64,000 nucleotides of DNA from Mucilaginibacter_A sp965201005 (GTDB taxonomy: Bacteria; Bacteroidota; Bacteroidia; Sphingobacteriales; Sphingobacteriaceae): positions 1,116,001-1,180,000 of the forward strand of contig NZ_OZ241747.1 in assembly GCF_965201005.1 (NCBI RefSeq). Direction: 5' to 3'. A program made the position numbers and the translations under genes. This document shows, one piece after another, positions 7,709-15,709 of the stretch. Below the pieces are notes generated by a model. The model had not been told where the DNA came from, searched no databases, and saw only the letters and a program-made list of their open reading frames with translations. Within the stretch, counting starts at the first letter, position 1. Every line of letters starts with the position of its first letter.

Positions 7709-8767
7709 TTATTCTAATTTCACCCTCGGATCAATCCAGACATAAAGGAAATCAACCAGCAGGTTTACCACTACAAAAATAAAGGCGATAAATAAAACAG
7801 CACCCATAATAACCGGAAAATCAGAGGTTTCCAGCGCATCAACCGTTGTTTTTCCAAGCCCGTTATAGCCAAAAATATATTCTACAAAAAACGAACCGGC
7901 CAGCAGCGAGGCAAACCACGTTGCAATGGCCGTAACCACCGGATTCAAAGCGTTTTTTAGTGCATGTTTATAAATGATGCTGTTTTTATCCAAGCCTTTT
8001 GCTTTAGCAGTGCGTATATAATCTTGACTCAAAACCTGCAGCATTTCGCTTCGCGTGAGTTGTACAATGATGGCCAGCGGACGCAACCCAAGTGTAACCA
8101 TCGGCAAAATCAGGTTTTTCCATACCACAACTTTGCCCTTAAACGGATCAAAATCTGTTAAACTGCCCGACATGTTTAGGCCGGTGTACTTGCTCAGCAC
8201 AAAACCAAAAAGCCAGGCAATGATAATCCCGGCAAAAAAAGAAGGTGCCGAAATGCCAATGATCGAAAAGCTGACCGCCAGTTTATCAATCCAGGTATTT
8301 TGATGAACGGCCGCTATCACGCCCAAAAAAATACCGATAAAAGAAGCAAAGAGCATGGAAGTTGCCGCCAGGATTAATGTGTTCGGGATGACTTCCAGCA
8401 AAGTTTTGCCTACATCTTTCCTGGTTTGGTACGAGCGGCGCAAATACGGCCATTTAAAAACAATCACTTGGGTTTTTCCAGCCGAAAACAGTTTGACGTA
8501 GCCATATTTCTGCTGCGCTTCAGCTGAATTTTGGTTGATGCTGACCGGCGATAAATCATTTAAATAATAAGCAAACTGAACCGAAATCGGCTTATCCAAA
8601 CCAAATTCCTTGCGCACGGCCGCTAATGATTGTACATCGGCACGTTGTCCCTGCGTCATCCGTGCCGGATCTGCCGGTAAAATATTGAACAAAAAAAACA
8701 CCACGCAAACTACGCCAAACATCACGGCAAAACTGTATAGTAATTTGCGGAGGAGGTAGGAAATCAT
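7709..8767 (-). CDS. ABC transporter permease, DppB/OppB family
   Basis: A 352-residue inner-membrane permease with an N-terminal TM helix (LLYSFAVMFGVVCVVFFLFN), a periplasmic segment to about residue 130, and five more TM helices. The cytoplasmic EAA loop, RTAKAKGLDKNSIIYKHALK, would contact the ATPase. Such subunits move oligopeptides, dipeptides or nickel. Unusually, no second permease, ATPase or binding-protein gene is next to it in this window. It abuts the DoxX gene with no spacing, so it is cotranscribed with the DUF1599-DoxX pair, a common Bacteroidetes arrangement of unknown meaning. The substrate is unknown. Confidence 0.88.
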   Translation of the reverse strand: MISYLLRKLLYSFAVMFGVVCVVFFLFNILPADPARMTQGQRADVQSLAAVRKEFGLDKPISVQFAYYLNDLSPVSINQNSAEAQQKYGYVKLFSAGKTQVIVFKWPYLRRSYQTRKDVGKTLLEVIPNTLILAATSMLFASFIGIFLGVIAAVHQNTWIDKLAVSFSIIGISAPSFFAGIIIAWLFGFVLSKYTGLNMSGSLTDFDPFKGKVVVWKNLILPMVTLGLRPLAIIVQLTRSEMLQVLSQDYIRTAKAKGLDKNSIIYKHALKNALNPVVTAIATWFASLLAGSFFVEYIFGYNGLGKTTVDALETSDFPVIMGAVLFIAFIFVVVNLLVDFLYVWIDPRVKLE

Positions 8768-9916
8768 TTACTGTTTCGCAATATATTTATCTACCAACTC
8801 TTCATAACCTGGCAAATTGTGGTAATGCCATTTGCCAATTACTGTTCCGTTTTTCATCAGCAAAACGCCGGGATTGGCGCGCACCATCGTTTTCAGCGGA
8901 ACGCCATCGGCATAAAAAATTTCCATAAAAAGTTTGTGTGCTTTGCTGAAAGCTTCGGCATCCTGAGCCGAATTTGAGGTTAGCAAGACCGTTCGCACGT
9001 TAAAGTTTTGGGTGAGGTTGAGCGACAATGCATTGATTTTATTGATCGCATCGCTGTTGGTATTTTGCAGTTGATAGGCCACCACAATAAGGTTGTAAAA
9101 CGGGTTTTCCAGTAGTTCTTTGGTGTAAGAATTGCCTTGTGCATCGTTGATGTTCAGATCGGCAATTTTTGCAGAAAAACCTTTTTTAATCAACACGCTG
9201 GTTGGTTCGCCCACAATTTCCCAGTCGTTATCTTTCCAGATTCCTGATTTCAAGTATTCTTTATTGGTGATGCTTCTTTTATCGCCTGTTTTTTTGTTAT
9301 GCAGATTATAAGTGATTTCGTATTCGTCTGGTACGGCATTGGCCGGGATTTTCATTTCTTCGGGCAAGTTTGCACCGACTTTATAAGGCAAAAAATCAAT
9401 CACCGGCAAATAATTATAAGTATAAATGCCAACGCCAAACGAAAAAATAGTGGCTAAAAGAAGCATCGCACTTTCGGTTTTTGGTTTGAACAAAGGCTGG
9501 ATCAGGTTTCGGTTCAAAAAGATAAAAACGATCAGCAATAGCAAAACCAAATCTTTACTAAATGATTGCCAGGGTGTTAACGGGATTGCATCGCCAAAAC
9601 AACCGCAGCTTTGCACTACTTTAAATGCTGCCGAATAAAAGGTAAGGAAGCTGAAAAAAACGATCAGCAGCAACAAACCCCAGGCTACTTGTTTGCCACG
9701 CGCACCGATCAGCAGGGCAAAACCGAAAAGCATTTCCAGCGCACATAAAAAAATGGCCAGTGAAAGTGCCAGCCCGTTTAAAAAAGTGGTGTGGAAAACC
9801 TCAAAATATTCTTCCAGTTTATAGGAAAAACCAAGCGGGTCATTAGCTTTGATCAGCCCAGAAAAGATGAACAACAAGCCGACGGCAATTCGGCAAAACC
9901 ACAAAAGTTTTTTCAT
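8768..9916 (-). CDS. BT_3928-family DoxX/MauE-like membrane protein with thioredoxin-like C-terminus
   Basis: A 382-residue protein. The first ~150 residues form four TM helices of the DoxX/MauE type (GLLFIFSGLIKANDPLGFSY, FAMILY-typical VVQSCGCFGD). The soluble C-terminal part has a thioredoxin-like outline without a CxxC pair (NPFYNLIVVAYQL to RANPGVLLMKNGTVIGKWHY). MauE-like proteins take part in disulfide handling; the role here is not established. It overlaps the DUF1599 gene by 4 nt and abuts the permease. Two 12-mer copies (9270 forward, 9455 reverse) form an inverted pair inside the gene. Confidence 0.85.
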   Translation of the reverse strand: MKKLLWFCRIAVGLLFIFSGLIKANDPLGFSYKLEEYFEVFHTTFLNGLALSLAIFLCALEMLFGFALLIGARGKQVAWGLLLLIVFFSFLTFYSAAFKVVQSCGCFGDAIPLTPWQSFSKDLVLLLLIVFIFLNRNLIQPLFKPKTESAMLLLATIFSFGVGIYTYNYLPVIDFLPYKVGANLPEEMKIPANAVPDEYEITYNLHNKKTGDKRSITNKEYLKSGIWKDNDWEIVGEPTSVLIKKGFSAKIADLNINDAQGNSYTKELLENPFYNLIVVAYQLQNTNSDAINKINALSLNLTQNFNVRTVLLTSNSAQDAEAFSKAHKLFMEIFYADGVPLKTMVRANPGVLLMKNGTVIGKWHYHNLPGYEELVDKYIAKQ

Positions 9917-10467
9917 TTTACGTCCTGTTTTATCAGGGCAAAAACAGCATAATTCAGCATATCCTGATAGTTGGCTTCCACGCCTTCGGATGCTAAAGTT
10001 TTTCCCGAATTATCTTCAATTTGTCTTACGCGCAACAATTTCATCAAAATTAAATCCGTGAGCGAACTGATACGCATATTGCGCCAGGCTTCGCCGTAAT
10101 CGTGGTTTTTGGCCAGCATCAGGTCAAAAGTTTGTTTAATTTTTTGGTCGTAAACAGCACTTACTTCCCGGGTATCCAGTTCCAGCGGCATTTCCGGTTT
10201 ACTATCCAGCTGCATCATCGCAATCACACAATAATTGATGATGCCAATGTATTCGCCCACAATCCCGTCGCCCACTTTATTTACGCCGGTTTCTTCCAAC
10301 GTCCTGATCCTTTGTGCTTTAATAAAAATCTGATCGGTGATAGACGAAAGGCGGAGGATGCGCCAGGCTGTGCCGTAATCGCTTGTTTTTTTAATAAAAA
10401 GCGTACGGCAAACACGGATAACGGCCTGATATTCGGCTTCGGTGCGGTTCAAAATAATAGAATCCAA
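9913..10467 (-). CDS. DUF1599 protein with two tandem repeats
   Basis: A 184-residue protein made of two copies of one unit. The first unit has KKTSDYGTAWRILRLSSITD with KAQRIRTLEE, and the second has AKNHDYGEAWRNMRISSLTD with KLLRVRQIED. The DYGxAWRxxRxSSxTD core is diagnostic of DUF1599. Its biochemical role is unknown. The pairing with a DoxX gene, next to folP on the opposite strand, is a conserved Bacteroidetes neighbourhood. The divergent start is 51 bp from folP, so the two may share a regulatory region. Confidence 0.88.
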   Translation of the reverse strand: MDSIILNRTEAEYQAVIRVCRTLFIKKTSDYGTAWRILRLSSITDQIFIKAQRIRTLEETGVNKVGDGIVGEYIGIINYCVIAMMQLDSKPEMPLELDTREVSAVYDQKIKQTFDLMLAKNHDYGEAWRNMRISSLTDLILMKLLRVRQIEDNSGKTLASEGVEANYQDMLNYAVFALIKQDVK

Positions 10468-10518
10468 TTTTTAATGATATTTGTTTTGCAGGATTGATGC
10501 TGATAAACCCAAATTTAC

Positions 10519-11376
10519 ATGGCTAAAGATACGTTTTTTAAGAAAAAGGTTACGCTGAACATAGGCGGAAAACTCCTGGATTTGAGCCGGCCAAAAGTGA
10601 TGGGCATCATCAACGTTACGCCGGATTCTTTTTTTGCCGGAAGCCGGAAACCGGAAATGGCCGATGCTGTTTTTATGGCAGAAAAAATGCTGAACGAAGG
10701 CGCAGCTTTCCTGGATTTGGGCGCCTATTCATCGCGGCCCGGCGCAGCAAATATTTCCCCGAAGGAAGAATCAGATCGCTTATTACCTGTGATTGAGGCG
10801 ATTGCAAAACAATTTCCGGAAGCGGTTTTGTCTGTTGATACATTTCGGGCTTCAGTTGCCGAGGCAGGGATAAAATCGGGTGCGCAAATGATCAATGATA
10901 TTTCGGGCGGTGATTTGGACGTGGAAATGTTTGCCACCATTGCCCGTTTGCAGGTGCCTTATATTTTGATGCACACCAAAGGCACGCCGCAAAACATGGC
11001 TGCAAAAGCACAATACAACGATGTTTTTACAGAAGTTTTTGATGATTTGTCGGCCAAAGTTTATCGCTTAAAACAACTAAATCTACACGATGTGATTTTG
11101 GATCCGGGCTTCGGTTTTGCCAAAACCAAAGAACAAAGTTTTGAACTGTTGCGGAAAATGCAAGGTTTTGAACGGTTAAATCTTCCTGTTCTTGCCGGCA
11201 TTTCCCGCAAAGGTATAATTTATAAAACTTTAAATGCTACTGCTGAAAAGGCATTAAACGGCACTACAGTTTTAAACACGATGGCATTATTAAACGGTGC
11301 AAATATTTTGCGGGTGCATGATGTAAAGGAAGCGGTGGAAGCGTTGAGGTTGGTTGAGGCTTATCAAGCTAAATAA
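10519..11376 (+). CDS. folP: Dihydropteroate synthase
   Basis: A 285-residue TIM-barrel enzyme that joins 6-hydroxymethyl-dihydropterin pyrophosphate to p-aminobenzoate in folate synthesis. Family landmarks in order are GIINVTPDSFFAGSR (pyrophosphate loop), GAYSSRPGA (pABA loop 2), SVDTFRASV, MINDISGG, ILMHTKGTPQNM, LDPGFGFAKT and GISRKG, the last with the pterin-contacting Lys. Length is normal. A copy of ATGCTGTTTTTA at 10664-10675 is read in frame as DAVFM inside the early helix. It is transcribed away from the DUF1599 gene. Confidence 0.95.
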   Translation: MAKDTFFKKKVTLNIGGKLLDLSRPKVMGIINVTPDSFFAGSRKPEMADAVFMAEKMLNEGAAFLDLGAYSSRPGAANISPKEESDRLLPVIEAIAKQFPEAVLSVDTFRASVAEAGIKSGAQMINDISGGDLDVEMFATIARLQVPYILMHTKGTPQNMAAKAQYNDVFTEVFDDLSAKVYRLKQLNLHDVILDPGFGFAKTKEQSFELLRKMQGFERLNLPVLAGISRKGIIYKTLNATAEKALNGTTVLNTMALLNGANILRVHDVKEAVEALRLVEAYQAK

Positions 11377-11392
11377 TGTCGGAGGATGTATT

Positions 11393-11811
11393 GCTGAATT
11401 CTCGTTAAAAACCTACAATGGCAGTTCTGAAAAAACCTGGCTGATTATCGAGGTAAAGTAGTTTTGTTAACTTATTGTTTTCCAGGCTGCGGCTCTTGCC
11501 GAAGAGAATTTCCACATTTTGAATCTGTACTAAAGAAGTTTAATGGAAATGACGTTGCTTATTTGGGCTTGAATGTTGAACCTTCGCAAGATGCAGCAGT
11601 GTTGCCAATCATAAAAGAGAACGGCTATACTTTTACACCTTTGCACGATAGTGAGGAAAGGATAAAAGGAAACTTGGGTACGATCGGCCAGCCAACCAAT
11701 TATTTGATCGACCAAAAAGGACGAATTGTTTTTGCTAATTTCAGGATCAATCAAGAAAATGAAAAAACATTGGAACTGATGATTAAAGAAATATTGGCTG
11801 CAAAAGATTAA
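11393..11811 (+). pseudogene. TlpA-like thioredoxin remnant, 5'-truncated and frameshifted
   Basis: From 11393 one frame reads AEFSLKTYNGSSEKTW, and from 11440 another frame reads ADYRGKVVLLTYCFPGCGSC. Joined, they give the standard opening of a TlpA/ResA domain, so a frameshift lies near 11435-11440. The CxxC is CGSC. The downstream part runs intact through the cis-Pro region (IGQPTNYLIDQKGRIVFANF) to the stop. No signal peptide or membrane anchor precedes it, because the folP stop is only 16 bp upstream. An ATG-less short frame of 115 residues from 11464 could in theory be translated, but the context says decay. Confidence 0.7.
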
Positions 11812-11904
11812 TCTTTCGATTGTAAACTTTGTTTTATGCCGCTAATTAATTTGATTCGTGCTGTTTTTACGGCACAAATTTACTGATTAAACATAAATAC
11901 AAAC

Positions 11905-12564
11905 ATGAAAGTACATTTTATCTTTTTATTGTCTTTTCTGATTTCATTGTCAACTTTCGCCCAAAAAACAATGAACCAGGCTGATAAAGATAATTTCAAA
12001 ACCGTTGTGCTTTCCAAAGATCAAACCGGTTTGCCGGTAATTAAAAAGTGGGTGGTGCCGGTGCGGTATAAAGTTTACCAGGGAAAAGAAGCCTATCATT
12101 CAACAGAAATTGATTCGATTTTCTCAAAAATCAAAGTGTTGACAGGCTTGGATATTGCAGCAACAACAAATGAAGATGAAGTGAATATTTCCATTTTTCT
12201 GGGGGACCGCAACGAATTTACTACTCAAATATCCAATGTTGCAGCGCAATATTTTAACCAATATGGTGGAAATTATTACAAGTTCAATAATAAAGGGGAA
12301 ATTTTTCAGGGACTGACTTTAATTTCAGTTTTAAAATACAATGATCAGCGGGACGTGCGCAATGCCATCCGCAGAAACATCATCCGGTTATTTGGATTTA
12401 CAAACCCGTTAGAAACAAAACCTGCGAGTATTTTTTATTCGCAAAGCAACGGCGTTGTTAAGTTTGATAACTATGATTCTGCGCTGATCCGTTTATTATA
12501 CAGCCCGCAGTTTGTGCCCGGTATGAACCAGGTTCAGGTAGATGAAGTTTTGAGTAAAATGTAA
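11905..12564 (+). CDS. Secreted protein, possibly DUF2927-like
   Basis: A 219-residue protein with a clear signal peptide (MKVHFIFLLSFLISLSTFAQ). The stretch KKWVVPVRYKVYQGKEAYHS followed by a VLTGLDI segment resembles DUF2927 proteins. Those combine an 'imposed strain on peptide' pattern with an RRNIIRLFGF block, also present here near residue 165. No HExxH motif is visible, so no enzyme activity can be assigned. A 12-mer copy in reverse orientation begins 11 bp after the stop. The assignment to the domain family is tentative. Confidence 0.6.
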   Translation: MKVHFIFLLSFLISLSTFAQKTMNQADKDNFKTVVLSKDQTGLPVIKKWVVPVRYKVYQGKEAYHSTEIDSIFSKIKVLTGLDIAATTNEDEVNISIFLGDRNEFTTQISNVAAQYFNQYGGNYYKFNNKGEIFQGLTLISVLKYNDQRDVRNAIRRNIIRLFGFTNPLETKPASIFYSQSNGVVKFDNYDSALIRLLYSPQFVPGMNQVQVDEVLSKM

Positions 12565-12593
12565 TTTTGGGTGATAAAAACAGCATTCAATTT

Positions 12594-13151
12594 TCAACCC
12601 TTAATTCCTCTTTTACGAACTTTTACAGCCGGGTTTCCCTGGTAAACAAAATAAGCTTCCATATTTTTTGTGGCGATACTTCCGGCAGTTAAAACTGCAT
12701 GTTCCCCGGCCACAACATTTGGGCACACAATAGCTTTTGCACCAATCCAAACGCCGTTTTGCAATACAATTTTGCCGGTAAGTAAATCAAAAGTTGATCT
12801 GGAATAATCATGGTTTCCGGTGAGCAGCATTGCACCTTGTGATAAGCAAACATTGGAACCAATTGTAACCGGCACTAAATTATCAACCCAAACCTGTTCG
12901 CCAATCCAAGTATCATTTCCAATTGTTAAAAACCAGGGATATTTAATATTGACCTGATGCCGGATGATTACATTTTTTCCAATTTTAGTCCCGAAAATTT
13001 TCAATAAAAATACTTTAAAAGCTGATGACGGAAAGAGGGAAGTTTTAAATACAATCGCAGCAACATAAAACCACAAAACCCTTTTTGACCAACCTGCACC
13101 GGGATGATATTGCCGATTGCTGTATAATTGCAAGTTGGTTTTTCCCATCAT
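12594..13151 (-). CDS. WcaF-family acetyltransferase (left-handed beta-helix)
   Basis: A 185-residue hexapeptide-repeat O-acetyltransferase. A short N-terminal helix (NQYHPGAGWSKRVLWFY-like segment) precedes coils such as IGKNVIIRHQVNI, IGNDTWIGEQVWV and IGSNVCLSQGAMLLTGNHDY. The last of these contains the catalytic His. This arrangement fits WcaF, which acetylates a sugar of colanic acid. It is the last gene of the exopolysaccharide operon and overlaps the previous gene by 4 nt (ATGA), which also fixes the start among two consecutive ATGs. Confidence 0.88.
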   Translation of the reverse strand: MMGKTNLQLYSNRQYHPGAGWSKRVLWFYVAAIVFKTSLFPSSAFKVFLLKIFGTKIGKNVIIRHQVNIKYPWFLTIGNDTWIGEQVWVDNLVPVTIGSNVCLSQGAMLLTGNHDYSRSTFDLLTGKIVLQNGVWIGAKAIVCPNVVAGEHAVLTAGSIATKNMEAYFVYQGNPAVKVRKRGIKG

Positions 13152-14563
13152 AAAATAGATGCTTCTTTTACCGTACTTTTTTCAATCCAGAAGTAAAGTA
13201 CAACAGCCAACAGCAGATAAATAATGCCATTAAAAACAGTATGATGGTTAATTTGGCCAATGCCTGCACCTTTCCAATACAAAGACAAAAACATAAAACG
13301 GCATACATTAAGTAACTGAAAACCAATGATAAATGCAAAAAAGACAGTTAGTTTTGCTTTTCTTTTACCCGGATAAGTAACAAGGAAAGCAGTCAAAAAA
13401 CTCATCACGCCAAAACCCAGACAATCATAAGCTAAATTAATTTTATTGTGCCCGATGGCAAGTAAAGAATAATGATTGCTGATGGTTGAATAGCCCAACA
13501 GTTGTAATCCGGCAGCACTCAATTTTAATAAAAGCTGACGCAAACCTTGTATATAATTAAAATGATTTGCTAAAAAAGAATTATAATTTCCGCCCGGCAA
13601 CATCAAGCCATTATAATACAAGTTGAACAAATACAAACCCGTAAACAAAAGTGAAAATTGGAATGCGAACCTGACTTCGGGTTTTAACCTGGTAGTTTTG
13701 TGGTTTGGAATTTGGATTGAACTTTGCATCAGTTCATCTATTTTAATATCAACAATCAATCTGAACCAAAAGCCTTGTAAAAAATGAAAAATAATACCTT
13801 TTTTACCATCTAAAAACCCAAGCTGAAAAGTCATCCGGTACAAAAAATAAATAGTCGGCCGCCAGTAACGCGGCAGTTTCCACCATAAATTTTTCAGCCA
13901 GGCGGTACGTTCGTCTGGTGTGCCAAAAAGCTTCGGTTTTAGGGTTTGCTGTCGGGTTTTTTGCAAACGTTCTATTTCTTCCTGTGCCAGTAAGTTGCTG
14001 TAAATGTTATGTTTATCAATCCAAAAACTGATTTTGTTTTCTTTCAGGTTTTCTTCGCGGAGATATGCATCTTTCCAGATCAGCGTTTTTCCGGGAACGA
14101 TGAAACGGTGGTCCATGTTCTCGTTTAGGTCAGAAAAGCCAACATTTGTACGGAACATTTTCAGCAAATAAAATGGAAAATAACCGCCATGTTTGATCCA
14201 TTGTCCTTTAAAATAATTTTTCCGGTTAAAATAGATGCCATTTACATCTGCATAATTTTCTTCTTTAAAATTTTTGAGGTATAAAAGAAGCTCCGGAGAA
14301 ACCTGCTGATCGGCATCCAAACAAATGATCCAATTGGTTTGGATATTGAAATTTTTCAACGCAAAATCCCATTGTTTCGGGTGGTTTTCAAAAGGATGGA
14401 ATGCTGTTTTTACAGCATATTTTTTGCAGATTTCTGAAGTTGTGTCTGTGCTGCCGGAATCCAATACAAAAACCGGTGCATCCAAACTTGTAATAGAATT
14501 TAACAATCTTGGAAGATGTATCTCTTCATTAAAAGTAAGAATGATGAAGGAAAAAGGTTTCAT
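13148..14563 (-). CDS. GT2 glycosyltransferase fused to an exosortase-type domain
   Basis: A 471-residue two-part protein. Residues 1-250 are a WaaE-like GT2 domain: FSFIILTFNEEIHLPRLLNS, VLDSGSTD and ICLDADQQVS with the metal-binding Asp pair. Residues about 295-471 are hydrophobic, with six or so TM helices, and carry the exosortase/archaeosortase triad. Cys381 is in AYDCLGFG, Arg422 in NVCRFMF and His440/His441 in NHHTVFN. Exosortases process sorting signals of secreted proteins in bacteria that make EPS, so a transpeptidase inside an EPS operon fits. The join between a cytosolic transferase and a membrane transpeptidase is the odd point. Adjacent to the upstream gene with no gap. Confidence 0.8.
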   Translation of the reverse strand: MKPFSFIILTFNEEIHLPRLLNSITSLDAPVFVLDSGSTDTTSEICKKYAVKTAFHPFENHPKQWDFALKNFNIQTNWIICLDADQQVSPELLLYLKNFKEENYADVNGIYFNRKNYFKGQWIKHGGYFPFYLLKMFRTNVGFSDLNENMDHRFIVPGKTLIWKDAYLREENLKENKISFWIDKHNIYSNLLAQEEIERLQKTRQQTLKPKLFGTPDERTAWLKNLWWKLPRYWRPTIYFLYRMTFQLGFLDGKKGIIFHFLQGFWFRLIVDIKIDELMQSSIQIPNHKTTRLKPEVRFAFQFSLLFTGLYLFNLYYNGLMLPGGNYNSFLANHFNYIQGLRQLLLKLSAAGLQLLGYSTISNHYSLLAIGHNKINLAYDCLGFGVMSFLTAFLVTYPGKRKAKLTVFFAFIIGFQLLNVCRFMFLSLYWKGAGIGQINHHTVFNGIIYLLLAVVLYFWIEKSTVKEASIL

Positions 14564-15709
14564 CTAATTCGTTGTAATTATCTGCTGATAAAAATCAACA
14601 TACTTTTTCACCAAGCTTGTTTCTGCAAAATCTTCACGGATTTTCTGCGGTGCTTTACTGCGGATCTCATCTAAGCAAATACTGTTTTTATAGAGGTTTT
14701 TTAGTTGCTTTTGAAGTTCTTTCGGATAATTATCAAACGTAAAACCTAAATTATTTTTGATAACATAATCAGCCAAGCCCACATTTTTACTGATTAAAAC
14801 CGGCGTTCCCACGGCTAAAGATTCGATTACAACATTGCCGAAGTTTTCGTTGTGGGAAGGTAAAACCAGCAAATCATGCTGCTGTAAAATTTTAAACTTG
14901 GATTGCTGATTTTGAAACCCAACCCAACTGACAAAAGGTTGCATACTGTTTTTAGCCACTATTTTTTGAAGCGCAATTATATAATCCTGTTCTCCGGTTC
15001 CGGCAATGGTTAAATGATAGGGAAAATCAATCCCGGCCAAAGCTTCCAGCAAAATCTCCAAACCTTTTTTTGGATCGATCCTCGACATAAAAAGTAGTTT
15101 TAAAATCAGGGTTTTTTTATCGGATTTGATTTCCAAGTTAGTTGGAAACGAAATAAAATTAGCGATAACCTGTATCTTTTTAGGTTGAAATAATTTCAGG
15201 ATTTCTGTTTTTTCTGCTTCGGAAGTAACATGTAAATAACAATTGGAAAGTAATTTTTTACCTGCTAAAAAATGTATCCAACGTTTAATTAAATTGTGTT
15301 TTTTGTTGAAAGAATAATAGCTTAACGTTCCGCGCGGCGACAACACAACCGGAATGTTTTTTAGTTGTGCAATTAAACAAGTAAATATCGAAACCAAATT
15401 CCACCAGGCATGAATGTGTATAATTGTTGTTTCCGTTTTTTTTATTTTTAAAAGATGTTTGATCAAGCCCGGCGAGAAATGCGTATGATCTTTGGTGATG
15501 CGTTTGAAAAACCGAACGGGCACATTTTCTATATAAATGATTTTTTTGACAGGAAAATTCAATTCATTTTTTCCGTTGGCCAGCGTGGTAATTACTTCTG
15601 TATTGATGCCGTTTTTGCAAAGTTCTTCGCTAAGTTTGGAAACCGACATTGTAGGACCTCCATAAATTACGGCAGGTTTGTAGGAAGCATTTACTTGTAA
15701 AACTTTCAT
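14564..15709 (-). CDS. GT4 glycosyltransferase, probably the exosortase-Y-associated type (XYAG1)
   Basis: A GT-B retaining transferase of 381 residues from ATG 15709, beginning MKVLQVNASYKPAVIYGGPT. A longer in-frame start at 15778 exists, but 15709 gives an ATGA overlap with the upstream stop and a standard N terminus. The C-terminal domain has SRIDPKKGLEILLEAL and an E-x7-E motif in HNENFGNVVIESLAVGTP. The opening resembles glycosyltransferases that NCBI names as exosortase-Y-associated; that match is from memory. Position next to the exosortase fusion and a Wzy-like gene supports it. Acts at the cytosolic face in EPS repeat-unit assembly. Confidence 0.8.
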   Translation of the reverse strand: MKVLQVNASYKPAVIYGGPTMSVSKLSEELCKNGINTEVITTLANGKNELNFPVKKIIYIENVPVRFFKRITKDHTHFSPGLIKHLLKIKKTETTIIHIHAWWNLVSIFTCLIAQLKNIPVVLSPRGTLSYYSFNKKHNLIKRWIHFLAGKKLLSNCYLHVTSEAEKTEILKLFQPKKIQVIANFISFPTNLEIKSDKKTLILKLLFMSRIDPKKGLEILLEALAGIDFPYHLTIAGTGEQDYIIALQKIVAKNSMQPFVSWVGFQNQQSKFKILQQHDLLVLPSHNENFGNVVIESLAVGTPVLISKNVGLADYVIKNNLGFTFDNYPKELQKQLKNLYKNSICLDEIRSKAPQKIREDFAETSLVKKYVDFYQQIITTN

